Shown: one piece after another, positions 36,072-43,804 of the stretch
Numbering within the stretch: the stretch's first letter is position 1
Layout: the number at the start of each line of letters is the position of its first letter
NCBI GenBank assembly: GCA_966250325.1
Contig: CBINGY010000008.1
Location: 48,026-112,025, forward strand
DNA: 64,000 nucleotides
Source of the DNA: Jiulongibacter sp966250325
GTDB lineage: Bacteria; Bacteroidota; Bacteroidia; Cytophagales; Spirosomataceae
Reading direction: 5' to 3'
Notes under the pieces: generated by a model
What the model was told of the DNA's origin: nothing
Databases searched by the model: none
Seen by the model: only the letters and a program-made list of their open reading frames with translations
Position numbers and translations under genes: made by a program

Positions 36072-37073
36072 ATGAAACGAATATTTAGTGTATTTTTTCT
36101 GCTACCTTTCATTTTACAGGCTCAGGAACTAACGGAGCAGGAAAGACAGGCATTTGCAAGATATTACGGGAAGAAGCCAGCCCATCTGGAGTTTAATGCA
36201 CTCACCGAAAACATAGACAGTCTCTATGTAAAGAGATTTCTGAAGCAATCGGCAGAAGAACCAGACCTGAACTATCTGGATCCCGACTTTCCTGAATTTA
36301 TGGCCAGTCTGACGTATAAATTTCATCCAGACTACGAACGCCTCCGGGAATTCCAGAATTTCTTTCGGTGGGTAAGGCGATATACCACCCATCGTTTTGT
36401 CCTGATTAACATAGCTGCTCAGACCTTAACCGTTTATGAACAAAATATTCCTGTTTCTCACATGCGGGTTATTGTAGGTACCCGGCAGCATAAAACCCCT
36501 ACTATGGCCACCGTAGCCGATGCCGCGGTGGTTTATCCCTACTGGACAGCCACCCGAAATATAGCTGTGAATGAAATTTTACCAAAAGTAAAAGCAGATA
36601 TCAATTACCTGGAACGTAACCATTTTGAGGTACTTAACGCCAAAGGGCAGATCCTGGACCCTTATTCAATTAATTGGGCTGACCAGAATTCCACCAATTT
36701 CAGCTATCGTTTCAGACAGGGAACTGGCTGCGAAAACTCACTTGGGCTCCTGAAAATTAATATCAGAAATCCCTACTCTGTTTATATGCATGACACACCG
36801 CATACGCAAGCAAGTCAATCTCTTTTCGAACGGGAACACCGCTACTTCAGCCATGGCTGTATTCGTCTGCAAAAGCCTTTGGAGTTGGTAAATCTGCTTC
36901 AGCCGGTCAAAAAAATTGACGATCAGCTGATGACCTATTGTTTGAAAAATCAAAAACCAGAAACGATCGAATTAACCAGTCCCGTGCCCGTATTCATCAT
37001 GTATTTTACTGATTACATCGATGGAACCGGACAATGGCAAACCACGGAAGACCATTATCGACTGCAGAAGTAA
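36072..37073 (+). CDS. L,D-transpeptidase, YkuD domain
   Basis: 333 residues. Signal MKRIFSVFFLLPFILQAQ with cleavage near residue 18. A helical region follows, then the YkuD domain from about 125: HRFVLINIAAQTLTVYEQ, VIVGTRQHKTPTM and the catalytic motif YFSHGCIRLQKP with Cys263. Enzymes of this class form 3-3 crosslinks in peptidoglycan or attach lipoproteins. The order of domains resembles YcbB. It lies immediately before the cbb3 cluster, with a 94-base gap, and shows no sign of sharing regulation. Confidence 0.93.
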   Translation: MKRIFSVFFLLPFILQAQELTEQERQAFARYYGKKPAHLEFNALTENIDSLYVKRFLKQSAEEPDLNYLDPDFPEFMASLTYKFHPDYERLREFQNFFRWVRRYTTHRFVLINIAAQTLTVYEQNIPVSHMRVIVGTRQHKTPTMATVADAAVVYPYWTATRNIAVNEILPKVKADINYLERNHFEVLNAKGQILDPYSINWADQNSTNFSYRFRQGTGCENSLGLLKINIRNPYSVYMHDTPHTQASQSLFEREHRYFSHGCIRLQKPLELVNLLQPVKKIDDQLMTYCLKNQKPETIELTSPVPVFIMYFTDYIDGTGQWQTTEDHYRLQK

Positions 37074-37082
37074 CACAAAAAA

Positions 37083-37096
37083 CTGATATTAATCAG
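37083..37096. promoter_or_regulatory. FNR-like dyad upstream of ccoI
   Basis: CTGAT-ATTA-ATCAG: arms of 5 bases with a 4-base spacer, containing TGAT-N4-ATCA, the core of the FNR consensus TTGAT-N4-ATCAA. It is centred 22 bases upstream of the next dyad. Confidence 0.5.
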
Positions 37097-37103
37097 GTTT
37101 CGA

Positions 37104-37119
37104 GGTGAGCTAGTTCACA
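37104..37119. promoter_or_regulatory. CRP/FNR-family dyad in front of the ccoI promoter
   Basis: GGTGA-GCTAGT-TCACA matches the CRP consensus TGTGA-N6-TCACA except the first base. If transcription starts 4-6 bases after the weak -7 box CAACTTTG (37141-37148), the dyad centre is near -41.5, the class II activator position. Confidence 0.5.
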
Positions 37120-37167
37120 CAATCTCCCTTGACTGAGCGGCAACTTTGCATCACCTAAAAAAGCGAT

Positions 37168-39603
37168 ATGGCCGAAGTAAGCGAAGTTGTGTTATGTCAT
37201 CACTGCGGAGAAGAGTGCAAAACCGATCTTCATGTCATTGACGATAAATATTTCTGCTGTACGGGCTGCCAGACGGTATATGAATTACTTCAGGATAACA
37301 ATTTATGCGGATACTACGACCTGAACGACCACGCCGGTGTAAGTCTGAAAAGTAAAAACTTTGATGGCAAATTTGACTACCTAAGAAATCGGGAAATAGA
37401 AGCTTCTTTACTTGATTTCCACTCAGATACGCTTTATAAAGTCACCCTGTTTTTGCCAGACGTTCATTGTTCATCCTGCGTATGGCTGCTTGAAAACTTT
37501 CACAAAATAAAGTCAGGAGTGCTTCACGCCCGCCTGAACTTTCTGCGAAAAGAGCTAAGCATAACCTACCAGCCACAGAAAGTAAACCTCAAAGAAATTG
37601 TAGAATTACTGGCCACGCTTGGCTATGAGCCTCAGATTTCACTGGAGAGTTCAGATAAAAACGCCCCTGTTAAAGACAAAAGCTGTAACCGATTGATCCG
37701 TCAGATTGCCGTAACAGGTTTTTGTATGGGAAATATCATGCTCATGAGCTTTCCCGAGTACTTTAAACTGGATCTGCAAAATGCCGTTGACGCCCAATAC
37801 CAGAAGTTTTTTCTCTATCTCAACGTATTGCTCGCCTTGCCGGTCTATTTCTATGGATCGGCAGATTACCTCAAAGGTGCCTGGATTTCCCTTAAAGAAT
37901 TGTGGCAAAAGCGAAGCAACGTACTTAGTGTTGACATCCCCATTGCTTTGGGAGTAACTGCCTTATTTATAAGAAGTCTGTACGAAACATTTGTTCATGG
38001 AGGAGGAGCCTATTGGGATAGCATGGCCGGTCTGGTATTTTTTCTTCTGGCCGGTAAATGGGTACAGAAAAAGACCTTTGATTTCCTCTCTTTTGAAAGA
38101 AATTACAAGTCGTATTTCCCTCTGGCTGTGGAAGTGGAGCTGCCAGATGGTAAATTTGATTACCGGAACGTCGAAACTCTGGCCCCCGGCGATAAGATCA
38201 GAATTCACAATAATGAACTGATACCCGCAGACTCCAGACTTCTCTCTGGTAAAGCGTTTATCGATTACAGTTTTGTTACCGGAGAAAGTGAGCCCCAGAG
38301 TATCGGTAATGAGCAGCAAATTTTTGCTGGTGGGCGGCAAAAAGGACAAGTTTTGACCCTGGAGGTAAGTAAAGAAGTTTCAAAAAGTTACCTCACACAG
38401 CTTTGGAATCAGAACAACATCAGCAAAGAAAAAGAGGTGGCCAATACCCGAATGGCCGATAATTTCAGCAAATACTTCACGTATATCACGCTAGGGATCT
38501 CATTCATTACCGCCATTTACTGGTATTTCAACGATACGTCCATGGTCTGGCCTGCCTTTACTGCCGTGCTCATGGTGGCCTGCCCCTGTGCCCTAACGCT
38601 ATCCATGCCATTTACGATGGGCACCGTAATGGGAATACTGGGAAGAAATAAATTCTATGTTAAAAACCAGCGAGTGTTGCAAAAGCTCAATGAAATCACC
38701 GACATCGTTTTTGACAAAACGGGCACATTGACTCAGAACAACAAGGCGGCCTTGGAATACAATGGCAAACCACTTACTGATTCAGAAAAACAATGGATAA
38801 AATCACTGGCGGCCACCTCTACGCATCCCGTGAGTCGGGAACTCATCAAAACGTACGAACCCTTTGAAACATTGGCACCTGATAATTTACGGGAGATTGA
38901 AGGTGCAGGTCTTCAGGGAAACTTTGGTAACAATAGCGTTCAGATAGGCCATGCAGGATTTCTGGAGCTTCAGCCATCTGAACAGCATGCTCAGGCAAGG
39001 GTTTATATCAAAATCAATGGTCAACTGAAAGGGTATTACACCTCAAAACCGGTTTTCAGGACAGGTTTTGAACAGGTGATACAAGAACTTACCTCATCCT
39101 ATAAGCTGTATGTAGTATCGGGAGACAGGCCCACAGACAAGGGCCTGCTTTCACCGGTGCTGGAAGAAAAAAATCTTTATTTTGATCAGAAACCCCAGGA
39201 CAAACTGAACTTCATCAACGAATTACAAGCTAAGAGGGCAAGTGTATTAATGATAGGTGACGGCCTAAACGATGCAGGTGCACTCTGGAAAAGTGATATC
39301 GGGATTGCTCTTTCAGAACAGGCACAGTCGTTTACACCAGCCTCAGATGCGATTCTGGATGCCACCCATTTTGATCGCCTACCCGATTACATTCAGTTTA
39401 GTCGTAAAGCTGTAAAGCTGGTTCAGTTAAGCTTTTTATTATCTCTGGTCTATAATTTCATTTGTATAAGCTGGGCGGTTACGGGAACGCTGAGCCCGGT
39501 GGTGGCCGCCATTTTTATGCCTTTAAGTTCTATTTCAGTGGTATTATTTGCCGTAAGCATGACCTATATCGCTGCCTATAAAGCCAAACTTCTAAACCCA
39601 TAA
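37168..39603 (+). CDS. ccoI: cbb3 oxidase assembly copper P-type ATPase CcoI (FixI)
   Basis: 811 residues. The N-terminus VLCHHCGEECK to CTGCQTVYELL is the cysteine-rich metal-binding domain of CcoI; the HMA motif DVHCSSCVWLL follows. Transport site ACPCALTL, phosphorylated Asp516 in FDKTGTLTQ, and hinge GDGLNDAGAL complete the P1B pump. It moves copper out of the cytoplasm for insertion into CcoN, at the inner membrane. The gene leads the cluster and carries two dyads upstream. Confidence 0.95.
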   Translation: MAEVSEVVLCHHCGEECKTDLHVIDDKYFCCTGCQTVYELLQDNNLCGYYDLNDHAGVSLKSKNFDGKFDYLRNREIEASLLDFHSDTLYKVTLFLPDVHCSSCVWLLENFHKIKSGVLHARLNFLRKELSITYQPQKVNLKEIVELLATLGYEPQISLESSDKNAPVKDKSCNRLIRQIAVTGFCMGNIMLMSFPEYFKLDLQNAVDAQYQKFFLYLNVLLALPVYFYGSADYLKGAWISLKELWQKRSNVLSVDIPIALGVTALFIRSLYETFVHGGGAYWDSMAGLVFFLLAGKWVQKKTFDFLSFERNYKSYFPLAVEVELPDGKFDYRNVETLAPGDKIRIHNNELIPADSRLLSGKAFIDYSFVTGESEPQSIGNEQQIFAGGRQKGQVLTLEVSKEVSKSYLTQLWNQNNISKEKEVANTRMADNFSKYFTYITLGISFITAIYWYFNDTSMVWPAFTAVLMVACPCALTLSMPFTMGTVMGILGRNKFYVKNQRVLQKLNEITDIVFDKTGTLTQNNKAALEYNGKPLTDSEKQWIKSLAATSTHPVSRELIKTYEPFETLAPDNLREIEGAGLQGNFGNNSVQIGHAGFLELQPSEQHAQARVYIKINGQLKGYYTSKPVFRTGFEQVIQELTSSYKLYVVSGDRPTDKGLLSPVLEEKNLYFDQKPQDKLNFINELQAKRASVLMIGDGLNDAGALWKSDIGIALSEQAQSFTPASDAILDATHFDRLPDYIQFSRKAVKLVQLSFLLSLVYNFICISWAVTGTLSPVVAAIFMPLSSISVVLFAVSMTYIAAYKAKLLNP

Positions 39604-39607
39604 AGTC

Positions 39608-39766
39608 ATGTCAATCATCATTCTGCTTGTAATTGCTGCCCTCCTGTTTGCTGGAGGTTTTCTGGTAGCATTTTTCTGGGCCACAGATGACGGTCAGTTT
39701 GACGATACCAGCACACCCGCCATACGGATTCTCAACGAAGACACGCCTGCTTCAGACAAAAAATAG
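39608..39766 (+). CDS. ccoS: cbb3 oxidase assembly protein CcoS
   Basis: 52 residues. One TM helix (MSIIILLVIAALLFAGGFL, about 1-20) and the block WATDDGQFDD, then TPAIRIL: the CcoS signature of a W/A-x-x-x-GQFDD motif after the helix. It is needed for heme b and CuB insertion into CcoN. It begins 4 bases after the ccoI stop, so it is co-transcribed with it. It is shorter than usual annotation cutoffs and easily missed. Confidence 0.9.
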   Translation: MSIIILLVIAALLFAGGFLVAFFWATDDGQFDDTSTPAIRILNEDTPASDKK

Positions 39767-39782
39767 ACGTTGGCCCATTACC

Positions 39783-39794
39783 TGACATCGATCA
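39783..39794. promoter_or_regulatory. FNR-like dyad upstream of the coiled-coil gene
   Basis: TGAC-ATCG-ATCA, one mismatch from TGAT-N4-ATCA. It is centred about 40 bases before the expected start for a weak -7-like sequence ending TTTG at 39823. Independent evidence is thin. Confidence 0.35.
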
Positions 39795-39868
39795 CTTTTC
39801 AGTGTAAAGCGTCTCATATTTTGGAGATAGTGCTGGCTCTACCTTCGTGATAATAAATAAAGCACGTT

Positions 39869-40282
39869 ATGAGAACGATTGACCAAAACAAGAGGCTGAC
39901 CAATACGGCCAAAGCTCTCAAAGAGCATAAAAGTGAACTGGAGCAGGCCCAGTATGAAGTAGACTATTTCCTGGATGTACTTAATGACCTGAAGATTAAG
40001 ACGCTGGGAGATAGCCAGAAAAGCCTGAAAGTAGCCCGTTTTGTTCAGGAGTTCCATCATTTTCAGCGACTCATCAAACGGATGCTCGGAGAAATCACCG
40101 ACCTGAATCACGATATGGCGGATGATGTGCGTGAGCAAAGCCAGATGGATAACGAGACGTTTGGAGATATCCGCTATTTCAAAGGAGAGATGAAAGACTT
40201 TGCCAGCAATTACAAAGAATACAAGTATAAGTTCCGGGCATTCATCGCTGACTTTGATTACAAGAACTCCCCTGCAGCATGA
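39869..40282 (+). CDS. coiled-coil protein inside the cbb3 cluster, unknown function
   Basis: 137 residues, no cysteine and no hydrophobic segment. Heptad-like runs such as ALKEHKSELEQAQYEVDYFLD and LGEITDLNHDMADDVREQS suggest one long coiled coil with three or four helices. The C-terminal part (about 100-137) is aromatic and basic. It lies between ccoS and ccoNO on the same strand with its own upstream dyad. It is not a recognised Cco assembly factor. The context suggests an accessory role in oxidase assembly or a cytoplasmic partner. Confidence 0.6.
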   Translation: MRTIDQNKRLTNTAKALKEHKSELEQAQYEVDYFLDVLNDLKIKTLGDSQKSLKVARFVQEFHHFQRLIKRMLGEITDLNHDMADDVREQSQMDNETFGDIRYFKGEMKDFASNYKEYKYKFRAFIADFDYKNSPAA

Positions 40283-40292
40283 TCCAGATCAT
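40279..40292. promoter_or_regulatory. FNR-like dyad upstream of ccoNO
   Basis: ATGAT-CCAG-ATCAT: perfect 5-base arms with a 4-base spacer and the core TGAT-N4-ATCA. It overlaps the stop codon of the coiled-coil gene and lies about 85 bases before the ccoNO ATG. A possible -7 box is TACTTTTA (40337-40344). Confidence 0.45.
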
Positions 40293-40373
40293 ATTTTCTC
40301 ACGGAATTGATCATGTTTCCAGCAAAAGTCAAAATCTACTTTTACGTCGGTTTTGTATTAAACACCTCTAGAT

Positions 40374-42536
40374 ATGCATTTTTTAAGAAAACCTTCCTTT
40401 TCAACACACTCTGAGAGTTCTGGTGGTAATCTTGAAGGCTTCTATTACGATAACGCCATCGTAAGAGCATTCATTATTGCCACGATTGCTTTTGGAATTG
40501 TGGGTATGCTGGCCGGGCTCACAGCGGCCATCCAGCTTTTCTGGCCGGCGGCGAATATGAATTTGCCCTACACCACCTTTGGTCGTTTAAGACCGCTTCA
40601 CACCAATGCCATCATCTTTGCGTTCGTTGGAAACGGGATGTTTGCCGGTGTGTATTATTCACTGCCGAGGCTCACAAAATCGGCCATTTTCAGCAAAACG
40701 CTCAGCTGGATTCACTTCTGGGGCTGGCAGCTGATCATCCTGGCCGCGGCCATCACTTTGCCACTCGGTTTTACCACTTCCAAAGAATATGCTGAACTGG
40801 AGTGGCCCATTGACATTGCCATTGCACTCATCTGGGTGGTGTTCACCATCAACCTGATCGGTACGCTGGTAAAACGCAGAGAGCGACACATGTATGTGGC
40901 TATCTGGTTTTACATTGCTACAGCGGTGACCATCGCAATGCTTCACATTGTGAACTCCCTGGAGTTACCCGTAAGCCTTACCAAAAGCTACTCGCTTTAT
41001 GCGGGGGTACAGGATGCCCTGGTTCAATGGTGGTACGGCCATAATGCAGTGGCATTTTTCCTTACCACACCCATTCTGGGTCTCATGTATTATTTTCTGC
41101 CAAAAGCAGCCAACAGACCTGTTTACTCCTACAAACTTTCGATTATCCACTTTTGGTCGCTCATTTTCATCTATATCTGGGCTGGACCGCACCACCTTTT
41201 GTATACCGCTCTTCCAGATTGGGCTCAAAGTTTAGGTACCGTATTTTCCATTATGCTCATTGCTCCATCCTGGGGCGGTATGCTGAATGGTCTGCTCACC
41301 CTGCGTGGTGCCTGGGACCGCGTGCGTGAAAATCCCGTTCTCAAGTTCTTTGTAGTGGCAGTTACTGCCTACGGTATGAGCACTTTTGAGGGCCCTATGC
41401 TCTCGTTGAAAAACGTGAATGCCATTTCGCACTATACCGACTGGACCGTGGCTCACGTGCACATTGGTGGTCTGGGATGGAATGGTTTCATGACCTTTGG
41501 TATGCTTTATTACCTCTTCCCTAAAATGTGGAGGACAAAATTATACTCTACCAAACTGGCGAACACCCACTTCTGGATTGCCACCCTTGGAATCCTTTTC
41601 TATGCACTTCCTATGTACTGGGCAGGATTCACTCAGTCTTTGATGTGGAAAGAGTTCAATGTAGAAGGCTTCCTGGCCTATCCAAACTTCCTGGAAACCG
41701 TTACCCAGATTATCCCAATGTACGTAATGCGTGCACTTGGAGGTAGTATGTATCTGATTGGTGCCCTTATAATGGTATACAACCTTATAAAAACAGCCAA
41801 AAGTGGTGAATTTGAGGCAGAAGAATACGCTGAAGCACCTGCTCTGGTGAAGAATGTGCGGATCACAGGAGGCCACTGGCACTCTGTGCTGGAGCGTAAA
41901 CCTGTCATGTTCACCGTACTGGCTTTTGTTGCAGTTCTTATTGGTGGTGTTATAGAATTTGTACCTACCTGGGTGGTAGATTCCAATATCCCTACTATTT
42001 CATCGGTAAAACCGTATACGCCACTTGAAATAGAAGGACGCGACATTTACATCAGAGAAGGCTGTAACAACTGTCACTCGCAGATGATTCGTCCGTTCAG
42101 ATCAGAGACCGAGCGGTACGGTGAATATTCGAAGGCCGGTGAATTTGTCTATGATCACCCGCACCTTTTCGGATCAAAACGTACCGGCCCCGATCTGCAC
42201 CGTTTGGGAGGTAAATACCCCGACAGCTGGCATTATAACCACATGCTGGAGCCGGCGAGTATGTCACCAGGTTCTATCATGCCCGCCTATCCATGGCTGG
42301 TCGATGATGACTACACCACCGATCTGATTGGCAAAAAAGTATCTGCCATGCGTACCCTGGGCGTTCCGTATGCCGAAGGCTACGAAGAAAAAGCTGCGGG
42401 AGATATGATAAAACAGGCCTCAGAAATTCAGGGCAGACTCGCAGAAGCAGGAATTGAGGTGAGCGAGAATAAGGAGATTATAGCTCTCATCGCTTATCTG
42501 CAACGATTGGGAACAGATATCAAAGCACAAAACTAG
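40374..42536 (+). CDS. ccoNO: cbb3-type cytochrome c oxidase, fused subunits I and II (CcoN-CcoO)
   Basis: 720 residues. Residues 1-480 are CcoN: heme b ligand His in LRPLHTNAIIF, CuB region YGHNAVAFF and WAGPHHLLYT, and the heme ligands VAHVHIGGLGWNG. After a second membrane anchor at about 500-520 comes CcoO with a single heme c site CNNCHSQMIRPF (Cys564). CcoN and CcoO are separate genes in proteobacteria; the fusion is typical of Bacteroidota. It reduces oxygen to water at low oxygen and pumps protons. Confidence 0.96.
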   Translation: MHFLRKPSFSTHSESSGGNLEGFYYDNAIVRAFIIATIAFGIVGMLAGLTAAIQLFWPAANMNLPYTTFGRLRPLHTNAIIFAFVGNGMFAGVYYSLPRLTKSAIFSKTLSWIHFWGWQLIILAAAITLPLGFTTSKEYAELEWPIDIAIALIWVVFTINLIGTLVKRRERHMYVAIWFYIATAVTIAMLHIVNSLELPVSLTKSYSLYAGVQDALVQWWYGHNAVAFFLTTPILGLMYYFLPKAANRPVYSYKLSIIHFWSLIFIYIWAGPHHLLYTALPDWAQSLGTVFSIMLIAPSWGGMLNGLLTLRGAWDRVRENPVLKFFVVAVTAYGMSTFEGPMLSLKNVNAISHYTDWTVAHVHIGGLGWNGFMTFGMLYYLFPKMWRTKLYSTKLANTHFWIATLGILFYALPMYWAGFTQSLMWKEFNVEGFLAYPNFLETVTQIIPMYVMRALGGSMYLIGALIMVYNLIKTAKSGEFEAEEYAEAPALVKNVRITGGHWHSVLERKPVMFTVLAFVAVLIGGVIEFVPTWVVDSNIPTISSVKPYTPLEIEGRDIYIREGCNNCHSQMIRPFRSETERYGEYSKAGEFVYDHPHLFGSKRTGPDLHRLGGKYPDSWHYNHMLEPASMSPGSIMPAYPWLVDDDYTTDLIGKKVSAMRTLGVPYAEGYEEKAAGDMIKQASEIQGRLAEAGIEVSENKEIIALIAYLQRLGTDIKAQN

Positions 42537-42545
42537 GTTTCACTT

Positions 42546-42710
42546 ATGTTTAAAAACTATTTATCCGGAATTGATGGCGTAAGTGTTTACCCGATCATCT
42601 CCCTCGTAATTTTTGTGGCATTTTTTGTACTGCTAGGCTTCTTTGTCTTCAAAGCAGACCGCAGGTACATCAATTACATGGAAAACCTTCCGTTGGAAGA
42701 CCACGAGTAA
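42546..42710 (+). CDS. ccoQ: cbb3 oxidase small subunit CcoQ-like
   Basis: 54 residues. A hydrophobic helix at about 13-35 (VYPIISLVIFVAFFVLLGFF) is followed by KADRRYINYMENLPLEDHE, an acidic tail typical of CcoQ/FixQ. It begins 9 bases after ccoNO and ends 69 bases before ccoP. CcoQ stabilises the CcoP-core interaction. Sequence conservation in this family is low, so the call rests on helix position and gene order. Confidence 0.8.
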   Translation: MFKNYLSGIDGVSVYPIISLVIFVAFFVLLGFFVFKADRRYINYMENLPLEDHE

Positions 42711-42779
42711 AACCCGGGGCGGATCGGTGCTGAAGCCCGATCCGGCCATCAAATCATCACATTTTAAACTGCAGAGACA

Positions 42780-43622
42780 ATGGACTTTAATTTTAAAACC
42801 GGCGATGAGCTCTTTCAGACGATCATGCTGGGGATTCTGATCCTCTTTACGCTGATTCTGCTGATTGTAGTCATCAATATTTTCATGACCCTGAAAGCCG
42901 TGTTAAACGAAAAAGCCGGAATCAAAACCGAGCCGTTTTCCATGGCCAATTTCTGGGACAGATTCAATAACCTGAAACCTATGGCTCAGGAAGAGGCCCT
43001 ACTTCTTGATCATGATTATGATGGAATAAAGGAACTGGACAACCACCTTCCACCGTGGTGGCTGGGGATGTTCTATGGCGGAATCATCTTTGGAGTGGTT
43101 TACCTGCTCAATTACCACGTGTGGCACTGGAGCCCGCTCAGTGGAGAAGAGTATGAGATCGCCATGGCCGAAGCGGAGGAAATGAAGGCTGCCAATAAGG
43201 ATTTGGCGGTGGATGAGATCGACGAAAATACGGTAACCTTCCTTACAGACGCCTCGGATATTGAACGGGGAAAAATCATCTACGCCGGAAACTGTGCCGT
43301 ATGCCACGGTCAGGCCGGAGAAGGTGGTGTGGGTCCAAACCTTACCGACGAATTCTGGCTTCATGGTGGTAGTTCCAGCTCCATTTTTAAAACTATCAAA
43401 TATGGGGTAACAGAAAAGGGTATGATTGCCTGGGAAGGCACCCTGAAGCCCACCGATATTCAACAGGTGAGCAGCTACATTAACTCGTTGCTGGGTAGCA
43501 ACCCACCGAATGCGAAAGCACCTCAGGGAGAAAAGTATGTGCCGGAAGCCCCTGCCACAGAAGCCGAAACCCCTGCGGCAGAAGCAGAAGAATCTGCTTC
43601 CGAAGAAGTAGCCACTTTATAA
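42780..43622 (+). CDS. ccoP: cbb3 oxidase subunit III, CcoP
   Basis: 280 residues. Two membrane helices (about 15-38 and 96-115, the second as WWLGMFYGGIIFGVVYLLNY) flank a loop, then one c-type heme site CAVCHGQAGEGG (Cys172). The axial Met ligand is probably in KGMIAWEG. Only one heme c motif is seen, where the proteobacterial CcoP has two. The C-terminal 40 residues are Ala/Glu/Pro-rich and probably disordered. It delivers electrons to CcoO and CcoN. A terminator hairpin follows. Confidence 0.95.
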   Translation: MDFNFKTGDELFQTIMLGILILFTLILLIVVINIFMTLKAVLNEKAGIKTEPFSMANFWDRFNNLKPMAQEEALLLDHDYDGIKELDNHLPPWWLGMFYGGIIFGVVYLLNYHVWHWSPLSGEEYEIAMAEAEEMKAANKDLAVDEIDENTVTFLTDASDIERGKIIYAGNCAVCHGQAGEGGVGPNLTDEFWLHGGSSSSIFKTIKYGVTEKGMIAWEGTLKPTDIQQVSSYINSLLGSNPPNAKAPQGEKYVPEAPATEAETPAAEAEESASEEVATL

Positions 43623-43645
43623 ACCACTACCTTTTTCAAACAGAA

Positions 43646-43666
43646 CGGGGAGCCTACGGCTCCCCG
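43646..43666 (+). terminator. hairpin after ccoP
   Basis: CGGGGAGCC (43646-43654) and GGCTCCCCG (43658-43666), 9 base pairs with a TAC loop, 23 bases after the ccoP stop. The T tract is poor (ATTCTT), so it may be a partial terminator or an mRNA 3' stabiliser within a longer cco transcript. The rest of the 182-base gap shows no clear promoter. Confidence 0.6.
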
Positions 43667-43804
43667 ATTCTTAAAACTTAAGAAAGTAACAACGGTAATT
43701 TCAATAACATTTGTCACCAAAAAATCCACCTCCTCTATCCTACCTTAGACCTAACAAATCGTACATGAAAGCTGGATAATTCCGGCCTAAAAGACCAAAT
43801 TAAA

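Noticed and set aside
40301..40320. TTGATCATG near 40307 as a full FNR box
   Set aside because: Only one half-site (TTGAT) is present; the other half (ATCAA) is missing at the required spacing.
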